The notes: generated by a model not told the origin, from the sequence alone. Positions 38,488 through 46,354 are shown, numbered from the stretch's first letter. The stretch: DNA of 64,000 nucleotides from Indiicoccus explosivorum (GCF_002167005.1 NZ_NHTN01000016.1:62001-126000), one strand, 5' to 3'. Numbers and translations: made by a program.

Positions 38488-40065
38488 ATGGAAAACACCT
38501 TATTCTCAATACTGCCGCCGGTGCTGGCCATCGCGATGGTCCTGCTGACCCGGCGGGTGCTGCTCTCGCTAGGGACAGGCATTCTGGCCGCAGCCCTCAT
38601 TCTGGAATCTTTCTCTCCGGCAGCGTCCGCCAAGGCGCTCTGGAACTCTTTTGCGGTGACATTCTGGGATGGCGGATTCAATGCCTATAACGTCTTCATC
38701 ATACTGTTCCTGCTGCTGCTCGGCATCATCACCGCTTTTGTCAGTCTGTCAGGAGGAAGCCGCGCTTTTGCTGACTGGGCATCCCGCCGAGTGAAGTCGA
38801 GACGCGGAGCAAAACTGCTGACGGTATTTCTCGGAATCCTGATCTTCATCGACGACTACTTCAATGCCTTGGCGGTCGGCCAGGTTTCCCGGCCGATCAC
38901 CGACCGGTATAACGTTTCCCGGGCGAAGCTTGCTTATTATATCGATTCCACCGCTGCACCGGTCTGTGTCGTATCTCCCGTATCAAGCTGGGGAGCAGTC
39001 ATCATCGGCATGGTCGGCACGATACTTGCCGGACAGACACTGCTCGGATATTCCGCTCTCGAAGCATTCCTCTGGATGGCGCCGATGAATTTCTACGTCA
39101 TTGCTGCGCTCGCAATCGTTTTCTTCAGCGCGTTCACAGATGCGGATCTCGGGGAAATGAAAAAACATGAAGTGCGGGCAATCCACCAGGGGCAGCTGTA
39201 TGATCCGGAGAAGCCGATTCCCGGCGAACTGAAAGAGGAATTCCCTGAACACGGCCACGGAAAAGTACGGGACCTTCTGCTTCCAATCATTCTCCTTGTT
39301 GCAGGAACTGTCACAGCCATGCTGTGGACCGGTTATCAAAATGCCGGTCAGACGCTGGATATTTGGGCGATGTTCGAGAATACGGACGTTCCGGCTTCTT
39401 TGCTTGCAGGAGGAATTGCAGGCGCCGTGACTGCGATCGGGCTGTATGCCGCTCAAATCGGCCGCAACAGCGAAGCGAGCTTCGGATGGATCGGTAAAGG
39501 AATCATTGCAGGGATCCGTTCAATGTGGACCGCTGTGGCGATCCTGATTCTTGCATGGGCATTGGTGTACTTGATCGGCGCCCTGCAGACGGGCGAATAC
39601 CTTTCGGGTGTAGTGGCTGCCACCGATCTTCCGGCCGGGCTGCTGCCGGTCATCCTGTTCGTCCTGGCGGGAGGAATGGCATTTGCTACAGGGACGTCAT
39701 GGGGGTCATTCGGAATTCTCTTGCCCGTTGCCGGAGAAATCATGATCGGCACGGCACCGGAACTCTTGCTGCCGGCCCTCTCGGCAGTTTTGGCGGGCGC
39801 CGTATTCGGGGACCACTGCTCCCCGATTTCCGATACGACGATCCTGTCTTCGACAGGGGCGGGCAGCAACCATATCGACCATGTCGTGACGCAGCTTCCG
39901 TACGCGTTGACTGCAGCCGCGGTAGCCGCAGCGGGATTCCTCGTCATCGGTCTGACGGGCTCTCTCACCGTATCGCTGATTGCGGTCATTCTCCTGCTGG
40001 CCGGACTGTTTTTCCTCTGGTCCCGCAGAACTGCAAGACTTTCGTTAAGCGAACAAACAAGTTAA
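38488..40065 (+). CDS. NhaC-family transporter, predicted lysine transporter (LysW-like)
   Basis: 525 residues with about 11-13 hydrophobic helices. It belongs to the Na+/H+ antiporter NhaC superfamily: FLGILIFIDDYFNALAVG, STAAPVCVVSPVSSWGA, GMAFATGTSWGSFGI and FGDHCSPISDTTILSSTGAG are family motifs. CAGGAGG precedes the ATG. Because a lysine riboswitch stands directly in front, the substrate is most likely lysine, as was predicted for the LysW group of NhaC-like proteins in Firmicutes. Family membership is seen; the substrate is inferred. Confidence 0.85.
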   Translation: MENTLFSILPPVLAIAMVLLTRRVLLSLGTGILAAALILESFSPAASAKALWNSFAVTFWDGGFNAYNVFIILFLLLLGIITAFVSLSGGSRAFADWASRRVKSRRGAKLLTVFLGILIFIDDYFNALAVGQVSRPITDRYNVSRAKLAYYIDSTAAPVCVVSPVSSWGAVIIGMVGTILAGQTLLGYSALEAFLWMAPMNFYVIAALAIVFFSAFTDADLGEMKKHEVRAIHQGQLYDPEKPIPGELKEEFPEHGHGKVRDLLLPIILLVAGTVTAMLWTGYQNAGQTLDIWAMFENTDVPASLLAGGIAGAVTAIGLYAAQIGRNSEASFGWIGKGIIAGIRSMWTAVAILILAWALVYLIGALQTGEYLSGVVAATDLPAGLLPVILFVLAGGMAFATGTSWGSFGILLPVAGEIMIGTAPELLLPALSAVLAGAVFGDHCSPISDTTILSSTGAGSNHIDHVVTQLPYALTAAAVAAAGFLVIGLTGSLTVSLIAVILLLAGLFFLWSRRTARLSLSEQTS

Positions 40066-40073
40066 AAAAATGC

Positions 40074-40114
40074 AAACCTCCGCAAGCGGTTATCACGTTT
40101 TGCGGAGGTTTTTT
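40074..40114 (+). terminator. Terminator after the NhaC-family gene
   Basis: AAACCTCCGCAA (40074-40085) pairs with TTGCGGAGGTTT (40100-40111), followed by more T. Confidence 0.9.
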
Positions 40115-40154
40115 CTTATTCCTGTTATAGTTTGTGAAACTGCAAAAAAGGACC

Positions 40155-40183
40155 TTTACTTTATTTAGAAGCATCGTTATACT
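40155..40183 (+). promoter_or_regulatory. Promoter candidate for metP-metS
   Basis: TTTACT (40155-40160), 17-bp spacer, TATACT (40178-40183), 87 bases before the start. The leader shows no riboswitch or T-box that I can recognise. Confidence 0.55.
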
Positions 40184-40270
40184 GACTTTAGATTAGTCAA
40201 ATAATCTGAATTTAAACAAACTTCCTATTACTCTTTGGGGAGAGATAGGAACAAAGAAGGGGGAAAAAGT

Positions 40271-41788
40271 ATGGCACGTTCACAATGGGGAACGAGAGCC
40301 GGTTTTATCCTGGCAGCTGTCGGTTCGGCTGTCGGGCTCGGAAACATCTGGCGTTTTCCGTATGTGGCCTATGAAAACGGTGGGGGCGCATTCTTTATAC
40401 CGTATTTGTTCGCCTTGCTGACAGCAGGGATTCCCATCCTGATCATGGAGTTCACATTGGGGCACCGATTCAGGGGATCAGCTCCTCTCACGTTCTTCCG
40501 ATTCGAAGGGAAAAAAGCGGAGTGGCTCGGCTGGTGGCAAATACTCGTATCATTTGTCATTTCTACATACTACGCTGTCATCATCGCCTGGTCGATGCGT
40601 TATACGCTTTTTTCATTCAATCTCGGATGGGGAGAGGATACGCAAGCGTTCCTTTTCGGGGATTTCCTGCAGCTCGCTGAAACCCCGGGAGAAGTCGGCG
40701 GAATCGTGTGGGGCGTATTCATTCCGCTCGTGCTTGTCTGGATCATCTCGCTCGGCATTCTGCTCGCCGGGGTCCAGAAAGGGATCGAACTGGCGAACCG
40801 GATTTTCATTCCGACACTCGTCGTCATTTTCCTGATCATCGTCATCCGGGCGGTTACATTGCCTGGAGCTGGCGCCGGACTCACAGCTTTCTTCGAGCCG
40901 AATTTCGAGGAAATTATGAATCCGACTGTATGGGTTGCGGCGTATGGGCATATCTTCTTCAGTCTGTCCATCGCATTCGCCATCATGATCACGTATTCAA
41001 GTTACCTGCCGAAGAAATCGGATATCACGAATAACGCGTTCATCACAGGGTTTGCGAACTCAAGCTTCGAACTCCTTGCCGGTATCGGCGTTTTCGCGGC
41101 ACTCGGCTACATGGCTGTGCAGAGCGGTGTCGATGTTTCGGAAGTAGCGACTGCAGGAGTCGGACTGGCATTCGTCGTCTTCCCGCAGATCATCAATGAA
41201 TTCCCGGGACTGAACGGTCTGTTCGGTGCTTTGTTCTTCCTGTCGCTGACACTTGCAGGGCTTACATCCCTCATTTCGATCACGGAGACTTATGTCGCCG
41301 GTTTTTCAGAGAAATTCGGGACTTCACGCAGAAAAGCTGTCGCCATCGCTGGCGGACTGGCAGCTGTCATTTCCATTTTGTTCTCGACAAACGGAGGCCT
41401 TTACTTCCTCGACGTCACAGACTATTTTATCAATCAGTTCGGTATCGCGCTAATCGGACTCATCGAGGTTGTCCTCGTAGCATGGGCCTTCCGGAAACTG
41501 TCGGATCTTCAGGGACACGCCAATCTCGTTTCGGATATCCGCCTTGGAAACTGGTGGAAGATTTGTCTGAGCGTCGTCACACCGATTGTTCTCGGTTACA
41601 TGATGTTCGGTCTGTTCACCGAAAACCTGCTTCAGCAGTTCGATACGGAAACCGGAAACTACGAAGGCTATACCAACAGCTTCATTTTCTGGTCGGGCTG
41701 GCTGGTAGCCATCGGCGCACTCGTTCTTGGGATCATCTTCTCCCTTGGCAAATGGCACCGCGATCATGCGGAATTCACTGAAGAATAA
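40271..41788 (+). CDS. metP: NSS-family sodium-dependent amino-acid transporter (MetP-like)
   Basis: 505 residues, about 11-12 membrane helices, neurotransmitter:sodium symporter family. TM1 has the hallmark GSAVGLGNIWRFPYV with Na+ and substrate contacts. The start at 40271 has AAGGGGG upstream. A 34-residue MetS-type gene follows 15 bases downstream; in Corynebacterium MetP-MetS imports methionine and alanine. Substrate assignment rests on this pairing. Confidence 0.85.
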   Translation: MARSQWGTRAGFILAAVGSAVGLGNIWRFPYVAYENGGGAFFIPYLFALLTAGIPILIMEFTLGHRFRGSAPLTFFRFEGKKAEWLGWWQILVSFVISTYYAVIIAWSMRYTLFSFNLGWGEDTQAFLFGDFLQLAETPGEVGGIVWGVFIPLVLVWIISLGILLAGVQKGIELANRIFIPTLVVIFLIIVIRAVTLPGAGAGLTAFFEPNFEEIMNPTVWVAAYGHIFFSLSIAFAIMITYSSYLPKKSDITNNAFITGFANSSFELLAGIGVFAALGYMAVQSGVDVSEVATAGVGLAFVVFPQIINEFPGLNGLFGALFFLSLTLAGLTSLISITETYVAGFSEKFGTSRRKAVAIAGGLAAVISILFSTNGGLYFLDVTDYFINQFGIALIGLIEVVLVAWAFRKLSDLQGHANLVSDIRLGNWWKICLSVVTPIVLGYMMFGLFTENLLQQFDTETGNYEGYTNSFIFWSGWLVAIGALVLGIIFSLGKWHRDHAEFTEE

Positions 41789-41803
41789 AAGGAGGTTCCA
41801 GAC

Positions 41804-41908
41804 ATGACAGGCAGTGCTATTATCATGATGATCATCGGGATTCTCATTATTTGGGGCGGTCTCGCTGCGAGTATCATCAGCGCAGTTTCAAAATCAAAGC
41901 AGAGCTGA
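41804..41908 (+). CDS. metS: MetS-family small subunit of the NSS transporter, 34 residues
   Basis: Encodes 34 residues: a short start, one hydrophobic helix (IIMMIIGILIIWGGLAASII) and a polar tail with lysines. GGAGG lies 8 bases before the ATG. The helix with GGLAASI and its place directly behind an NSS transporter fit the MetS/NSS small-subunit family. It is probably translated from the metP message and required for its activity. Confidence 0.85.
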   Translation: MTGSAIIMMIIGILIIWGGLAASIISAVSKSKQS

Positions 41909-41912
41909 TTCA

Positions 41913-41941
41913 AGCGCCTTCCTTCAGGGGAAGGCGTTTTT
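41913..41941 (+). terminator. Terminator after metS
   Basis: CGCCTTCC (41915-41922) pairs with GGAAGGCG (41929-41936), then five T. Confidence 0.88.
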
Positions 41942-42032
41942 GCTTCCGGTTGTCCGGGACGCGGCTTTGTGATAAATTGACATCAGGCTGCCCGAATAAA
42001 AATGAGCGGACAGCAGACGGATGGTGAACCGA

Positions 42033-42350
42033 ATGATCATTCTCGATGGCTGGCAGTATGAAATAGTCGAAGAGTACCGGGAAGGCTTCAATGAAGAAGT
42101 ACTTCGGGACCGCTTCAGTGAAATACTGCTGAAGTATGATTATATTCTTGGTGATTGGGGTTATGGACAGCTTCGGCTGAAAGGCTTTTTCGAAGACAAC
42201 AGCCCGAAATCGGCATATGATACAAAAATCAGTACATTGCAGGATTACTTGTATGAATACTGTAACTTTGGCTGTGCTTATTTTGTGCTTAAGAAGTCAG
42301 GGAAAGCAGAGCAGGAACCGGAAAATCAGAAGACCGCAGCGGAGAACTGA
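42033..42350 (+). CDS. yutD: YutD family protein (DUF1027)
   Basis: 105 residues, soluble, conserved in Bacillales, function unknown. Family motifs: DYILGDWGYGQLRLKGFF and TLQDYLYEYCNFGCAYFVLK. The start at 42033 fits the family N-terminus (MIILDG); ATG 42021 is an alternative with a poorer ribosome-binding site. The terminator stem starts within the last codons, so coding and termination overlap. Confidence 0.85.
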   Translation: MIILDGWQYEIVEEYREGFNEEVLRDRFSEILLKYDYILGDWGYGQLRLKGFFEDNSPKSAYDTKISTLQDYLYEYCNFGCAYFVLKKSGKAEQEPENQKTAAEN

Positions 42351-42366
42351 ACCGCTGCGGTTTTTT
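42333..42366 (+). terminator. Terminator overlapping the end of yutD
   Basis: ACCGCAGCGG (42333-42342) pairs with CCGCTGCGGT (42352-42361), then T-run; the yutD stop codon sits in the loop. Confidence 0.9.
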
Positions 42367-42444
42367 GCCGGTCTGTGCAGCGAATGTGATATGATGGACA
42401 CGGATAAAATCAATTTGCCATCAGAAGATTTGGAGGAAGAAGCC

Positions 42445-42894
42445 ATGTATTTTGTCGACCGGAAAAAAATCGGATCGGTCCTCTCATATATGGAGGAACT
42501 GCTGGACCTGTATGGAAAAAAAGAGAAGTGGGAAGGACCGGTCGAGGAATTGGCACTGGAACGGCTTGCCCATAACGTGATTGAATGCATCATCGATATC
42601 GGCAATGCCATGATCGACGGGTTTATTATGCGCGATCCGGGAAGTTACGAAGATATATTGGATATTCTGCTTGATGAGCGGGTGATTACAGAAGAGATGC
42701 ACGGTCCGCTCATCCGGGTCATTAAGATCCGGGCGCTTCTTGTCCGTGAATTTGCATCAGCTGATCATGAGGTGATCACCTGGACATTGTCAGACGCTTT
42801 TGAATCACTGAATCAGTTCAGCCCGGCCGTCCGGACTTATTTGACGGATGAGTTAGGACCTGTGTCGGCGTTTTCACCGGAGCAATCAGAATGA
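42445..42894 (+). CDS. yutE: DUF86/HepT-like protein YutE
   Basis: 149 residues, helical, of the DUF86 (HepT-like) family. The pattern RLAHNVIECIIDIGNAMI near residues 34-51 is the RxxxHx motif region of HepT ribonucleases. No partner MntA-type nucleotidyltransferase gene is adjacent, so this is probably a domesticated member and not an active toxin pair. GGAGGA precedes the ATG. An extended -10 (TGA-TATGAT, 42387-42395) may drive it. The stop overlaps the next start by 4 bases. Confidence 0.82.
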   Translation: MYFVDRKKIGSVLSYMEELLDLYGKKEKWEGPVEELALERLAHNVIECIIDIGNAMIDGFIMRDPGSYEDILDILLDERVITEEMHGPLIRVIKIRALLVREFASADHEVITWTLSDAFESLNQFSPAVRTYLTDELGPVSAFSPEQSE

Positions 42895-43667
42895 ATGATT
42901 ACCGGGCTTATTGCCTCGATCTGGACGGGACTGTGTACAGAGGGAATGAAGGCATTGAAGGGGCGAAGGAATTCGTCTCCATGCTGCAGGAAGCAGGCAT
43001 CGAGCCTTTCTTCGTCACCAACAATGCCTCCCGGACTCAGCAGCAGCAATCGGAGAAAATCCGGAAATTCGGTATCAGAGCCGATGAAAACCGGATCATT
43101 TCCTCTGCTGTGGCGGCAGCTAAGTACATCCGCAGGAACTATCCGGGAAAAAGCGTATTCATGATCGGTTCTGACGGACTCCGGGAAGCGCTGGACAAAG
43201 AAGGGGTTCAGCGGACGGACGAAAATGCGGATATCGTTTTGATGGGAATGGATCCGGACGTCAATTTTGATAAATTGGCCACTGCCTGTCTGGAAGTCCG
43301 GAAAGGAGCCGTCTTTATCTCCACCAATCAAGATCTGGCTTACCCCTCCGAAAGAGGGATGCTGCCCGGAAACGGGGCCTTCACGAAGCTTGTAGCCGTT
43401 TCTACAGGCGTTCAGCCACTGTTTATCGGAAAACCCGAGAAGCACATGCTTGAAACGATCATGGAAGAATGGGGAATCAAAAATGAAGAGCTGGTCATGA
43501 TCGGGGATAATTACGAGACGGATATTCTGGCCGGCATCCGGGTAGGTGCGGATACGGTCCATGTAAACACGGGTGTGACTCCGGCATCGGAAGCGGCAAA
43601 GATGTCTCCGCCGCCGACTTACCTTCTTGAGAACTTGCTGGAGTGGCCAAAAATAAAAAGCCGCTGA
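42891..43667 (+). CDS. yutF: HAD-superfamily sugar phosphatase YutF (NagD type)
   Basis: Haloacid dehalogenase-like phosphatase, 258 residues. Nucleophile motif CLDLDGTVYRG, motif II FVTNNASRT, and motif III/IV GKPEKHMLE with MIGDNYETDI. This is the NagD/p-nitrophenyl phosphatase subgroup, active on sugar or nucleoside phosphates in vitro; the natural substrate is not fixed. ATGA overlap with yutE implies coupling. Its last codons form part of a terminator acting on the opposite strand. Confidence 0.9.
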   Translation: MNDYRAYCLDLDGTVYRGNEGIEGAKEFVSMLQEAGIEPFFVTNNASRTQQQQSEKIRKFGIRADENRIISSAVAAAKYIRRNYPGKSVFMIGSDGLREALDKEGVQRTDENADIVLMGMDPDVNFDKLATACLEVRKGAVFISTNQDLAYPSERGMLPGNGAFTKLVAVSTGVQPLFIGKPEKHMLETIMEEWGIKNEELVMIGDNYETDILAGIRVGADTVHVNTGVTPASEAAKMSPPPTYLLENLLEWPKIKSR

Positions 43668-43678
43668 AGCAGCGGCTT
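43650..43678 (-). terminator. Terminator for yuzB (minus strand)
   Basis: AAGCCGCT/AGCGGCTT stem (43658-43665 with 43671-43678). Read on the minus strand it is followed by TTTTTATTTTT. On the plus strand only TTAA follows, so it mainly stops yuzB. Confidence 0.8.
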
Positions 43679-43913
43679 AAAAAAGAGGGTTTTCCTCTAT
43701 GAATTCATAGACTTTCCGGACCAGTTCTTCCGGAGAATCAGCATCGACAATTTCTCCGTTCACGAGCGCATAGAGAGAGGTGGCACACTGCGTACAGTAG
43801 CTCTGGCACCCATATTCGATGACGTCGAGATCGGGGTCTTTTTCAAGTTGTTCAAATGCCTGCTGAGAGCCGTTTGCCAGGTTGCTCATGCAAAACTCAA
43901 CAATCGGATTCAC
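43677..43913 (-). CDS. yuzB: YuzB family protein (DUF1450), cysteine-rich
   Basis: 78 residues from GTG 43913, which gives the family N-terminus NPIVEFCMSNLA; GAGGTGA precedes it. Conserved cysteines Cys8, Cys36, Cys40 and Cys43 (YGCQSYCTQC) suggest redox or metal binding; the fold is thioredoxin-like. Function unknown. It faces the divergent yutJ NADH dehydrogenase-like gene across the Rex-site region. Confidence 0.85.
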   Translation of the reverse strand: MNPIVEFCMSNLANGSQQAFEQLEKDPDLDVIEYGCQSYCTQCATSLYALVNGEIVDADSPEELVRKVYEFIEENPLF

Positions 43914-43985
43914 GCAAATCACCTCGTTCCATCGACATGCTACCTCTTTTCCATGCGAACGTCAACTGATTGATCCGGGCGCATA

Positions 43986-44014
43986 TTGTGAAAGCTATCA
44001 CAATCAGATATACT
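43986..44014 (+). promoter_or_regulatory. yutJ promoter overlapped by a Rex operator
   Basis: TTGTGA (43986-43991), 17-bp spacer, TATACT (44009-44014). The -35 is also the left arm of TTGTGA-N6-TCACAA (43986-44003), the consensus for the redox sensor Rex, which releases DNA when NADH/NAD+ rises. This predicts that yutJ is induced by NADH. Confidence 0.82.
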
Positions 44015-44072
44015 CAAGAGTGGGAACACTATTCCATGTTTCGACCAAGCACTGAATTAAGAGGAGAATTTT

Positions 44073-45140
44073 ATGAGAAAATTAGTACTGCTGGGCGGCG
44101 GATACGGCAACATGCGGATTCTGCTGCGCCTGTTGCCGAACAGCCTTCCTTCAGATGTTGAAATCACGTTAGTGGATCGGACACCATTCCACAGCATGAA
44201 AACAGAATTTTATGCGCTTGCAGCCGGCACTGCATCGGACCACGAAATCCGTGTCCCTTTTCCTGAACACGACCGGCTGAACATCGTGAATGGCGAAGTG
44301 ACGGAAATCCGGCCGGAAGATAAGCAAGTCCTGCTGGATGGCGGCCGGATCGTGGACTTTGACGATCTGGTGATCGGATTGGGATGTGAAGACAAGTACC
44401 ACGGCGTGCCTGGAGCGGCGGAGTACACGCATAGCATCCAGACGATCGGCAATTCCAGGAAAACGTATCAGACACTGCTGGGTCTTCCGTCAGGCGCTAC
44501 TGTGGGGGTCGTCGGAGCCGGTCTGAGCGGGATCGAACTTGCCAGCGAACTGAGAGAGAGCCGGCCGGACCTGGCAATTAAGCTGTTTGACCGGAGTCCG
44601 CGGATTCTGCGGGATTTTCCGGAACGGATGAGCGATTTTGTGCAGAAGTGGTTCGAAAACAACCACGTCGACGTGGTGGCGAATTCGAATATTACAAAAG
44701 TCGAGCCCGAATTGCTGTATAACCATGAGGAGACGATTCCGGTGGACGCGGTCGTCTGGACCGCGGGCATCCAGCCGGTAAGCGCCGTCCGATCGATGGA
44801 TACCGAATCGGATAAAGGCGGCCGTCTTGTCGTGAACCAATACCATCAGCTCCCGCAGTACAGTTCCGTCTATGTTGTCGGTGACTGTGCCGCACTCCCG
44901 TTCGCCCCTTCAGCACAGCTCGCGGAAGAGCAGGCGGAGCAGATCGTCAAGGTATTGAAAATGGTTTGGGAAGGCGAACCGCTTCCGGAGAACATGCCGG
45001 AAATCAAGCTGAAAGGTTTCCTCGGTTCTCTCGGTAAAAAGCAGGGGTTCGCTTATCTTGCAGACCGGACAGTCACCGGACGGGTGGCCCGGCTGCTCAA
45101 GTCAGGCGTCCTGTGGATGTACAAATGGCATAATGGCTGA
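44073..45140 (+). CDS. yutJ: YutJ, NADH dehydrogenase-like flavoprotein
   Basis: 355-residue member of the type II NADH dehydrogenase family. FAD-binding LLGGGYGNMRILLRL, NADH-binding VGVVGAGLSGIELASEL, and the second FAD motif VYVVGDCAALPFAPSAQLAE are all present. AGAGGAG precedes the ATG. A Rex site in its promoter supports a function in NADH oxidation. The C-terminus lacks an obvious membrane anchor. Slightly shorter than Ndh or YumB. Confidence 0.88.
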   Translation: MRKLVLLGGGYGNMRILLRLLPNSLPSDVEITLVDRTPFHSMKTEFYALAAGTASDHEIRVPFPEHDRLNIVNGEVTEIRPEDKQVLLDGGRIVDFDDLVIGLGCEDKYHGVPGAAEYTHSIQTIGNSRKTYQTLLGLPSGATVGVVGAGLSGIELASELRESRPDLAIKLFDRSPRILRDFPERMSDFVQKWFENNHVDVVANSNITKVEPELLYNHEETIPVDAVVWTAGIQPVSAVRSMDTESDKGGRLVVNQYHQLPQYSSVYVVGDCAALPFAPSAQLAEEQAEQIVKVLKMVWEGEPLPENMPEIKLKGFLGSLGKKQGFAYLADRTVTGRVARLLKSGVLWMYKWHNG

Positions 45141-45166
45141 CAGGTGCATGTCCGCTTGAAGGAAGG

Positions 45167-45490
45167 TCACGCCGGCTGGAACCCATGTTTCTCAAGTTCC
45201 TGACACACCGGCTTTAAGCGGACATATCCTTCCCCTGCCACTTCGTTTTCGATAAGCACAAGCGGGTAGAAAAATTCATCGTCCAGTATTTGGCGGATGA
45301 TTTCCTGTTTCCGCTCCTCCTGCTGCGGTTTCTCAATATCGATATACTCAATTGAAAATGGCTGATTCGGATACTTGCGTGCAATTGCCGCCTGCAGCCA
45401 TTCATACGTATCGATTGAAGAAGGTGCATTCACACAGCTGGCGCACACTGTTTCGGCTCCGTAAACTTCGATTGATATTTCTTTTGTCAT
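45167..45490 (-). CDS. yuzD: YuzD family protein (DUF1462), thioredoxin-like
   Basis: 107 residues, thioredoxin-like with a CxxC pair at Cys16 and Cys19 (AETVCASCVNAPSS) and the conserved DDEFFYPLVLIENEV. AAGGAGC precedes the ATG. Function unknown; conserved next to NifU-like yutI across Bacillales. It is divergent from yutI, sharing the region with the PerR-type box. Confidence 0.87.
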   Translation of the reverse strand: MTKEISIEVYGAETVCASCVNAPSSIDTYEWLQAAIARKYPNQPFSIEYIDIEKPQQEERKQEIIRQILDDEFFYPLVLIENEVAGEGYVRLKPVCQELEKHGFQPA

Positions 45491-45538
45491 TTTTTGCAGC
45501 TCCTTCGGATAATAGAATGGATTTTTTCACTTAATCAC

Positions 45539-45555
45539 ATTATAATGATTATAAT
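45539..45555. promoter_or_regulatory. PerR/Fur-family operator between yuzD and yutI
   Basis: ATTATAAT-G-ATTATAAT is a perfect 17-bp palindrome whose core TTATAAT-n-ATTATAA equals the B. subtilis PerR box at all 14 defined positions. It contains TATAAT sequences usable as -10 elements on either strand. Peroxide- or iron-responsive control of yutI, and perhaps yuzD, is inferred. Confidence 0.75.
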
Positions 45556-45572
45556 GAAAGGAGTCGATAAGA

Positions 45573-45809
45573 ATGACCGAAGCAATGATGGAAGACCACG
45601 TACAGGAAGTATTAGATAAATTGCGTCCATTCCTTTTGCGGGATGGCGGCGACTGCGAACTTGTGGATGTAGAGGATGGCATTGTTCGCCTTCGCCTCCT
45701 GGGAGCCTGCGGCAGCTGCCCGAGCTCGACGATCACGCTGAAAGCCGGCATTGAACGTGCACTCCTGGAGGAAGTACCGGGTGTCGTGGAAGTGGAACAA
45801 GTATTTTAA
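45573..45809 (+). CDS. yutI: YutI, NifU C-terminal-domain (Nfu-type) Fe-S protein
   Basis: 78 residues, one Nfu domain: [15 protein letters not shown] and [20 protein letters not shown], the latter with the CxxC that holds a transferable Fe-S cluster. Acts as a late carrier downstream of SufBCD. AAAGGAG precedes the ATG. An exact PerR-like box lies 18 bases upstream. Confidence 0.93.
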   Translation: MTEAMMEDHVQEVLDKLRPFLLRDGGDCELVDVEDGIVRLRLLGACGSCPSSTITLKAGIERALLEEVPGVVEVEQVF

Positions 45810-45815
45810 TGGAAG

Positions 45816-45866
45816 AAGCTGTCCCGGATGGTCATGGCAAATGACGTTCCAGGACAGCTTTTTTTA
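45816..45866 (+). terminator. Terminator after yutI
   Basis: AAGCTGTCC (45816-45824) pairs with GGACAGCTT (45852-45860), with an inner GTCAT/ATGAC stem, then a T-run. Confidence 0.88.
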
Positions 45867-45934
45867 TGAATAAAGGATGGACACAACAGAAGCGGCGTGG
45901 AATCAGGAAAATGGAAAGATCCGGGAGCAGGTTC

Positions 45935-45964
45935 TTGAAAAAGTGCCCGCTGACTTGTTATGAT
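45935..45964 (+). promoter_or_regulatory. Sigma-A promoter for yutM
   Basis: TTGAAA (45935-45940), 18-bp spacer, TATGAT (45959-45964). Confidence 0.65.
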
Positions 45965-45987
45965 ACATTTCAAGAGGAGTGATAAAC

Positions 45988-46350
45988 GTGACACAAATCG
46001 TTGAAATTACAGAAGCGGCTTCTTATCGGATCAAGGAAATGATTGAAAATAACGGAGAAGAAGGTTCCTTTCTCCGGGTCGCTGTCAAAGGCGGCGGATG
46101 CAGCGGACTGACGTACGGCATGGGGTTCGAAAAAGAACAAGGGCAGGATGATGACCTTTATCAGCAGCATGATCTTCAGATCCTGATTGCGAAGGACGAT
46201 GCGGGCATCCTCAATGGTACTGTCATTGATTACAAACAGTCTCTTATGGGCGGCGGGTTCACCATCGATAACCCGAATGCAATCGCTTCCTGTGGCTGCG
46301 GAACGAGTTTCCGTACAGCAACGAAAAAGGGGACACCTGAAAATTGTTGA
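45988..46350 (+). CDS. yutM: YutM, A-type Fe-S carrier (HesB/IscA/ErpA family)
   Basis: About 120 residues with the three cysteines of A-type carriers: GGGCSGLTYGMGF and NAIASCGCGTSFR. It delivers Fe-S clusters to target enzymes. GTG start at 45988 with AGAGGAG 8 bases upstream; an earlier GTG at 45979 overlaps that Shine-Dalgarno and is rejected. A terminator follows. Confidence 0.93.
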   Translation: MTQIVEITEAASYRIKEMIENNGEEGSFLRVAVKGGGCSGLTYGMGFEKEQGQDDDLYQQHDLQILIAKDDAGILNGTVIDYKQSLMGGGFTIDNPNAIASCGCGTSFRTATKKGTPENC

Positions 46351-46354
46351 TTCC

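Noticed and set aside
42445-42894. YutE as a HepT-MntA toxin-antitoxin system
   Set aside because: It has the HepT-like fold, but no MntA-type nucleotidyltransferase lies beside it, and it is in the conserved yutD-yutE-yutF order of Bacillales.
43650-43678. Terminator for yutF on the plus strand
   Set aside because: No T-run follows on the plus strand; the T-rich tract lies on the minus-strand side, so it belongs to yuzB.
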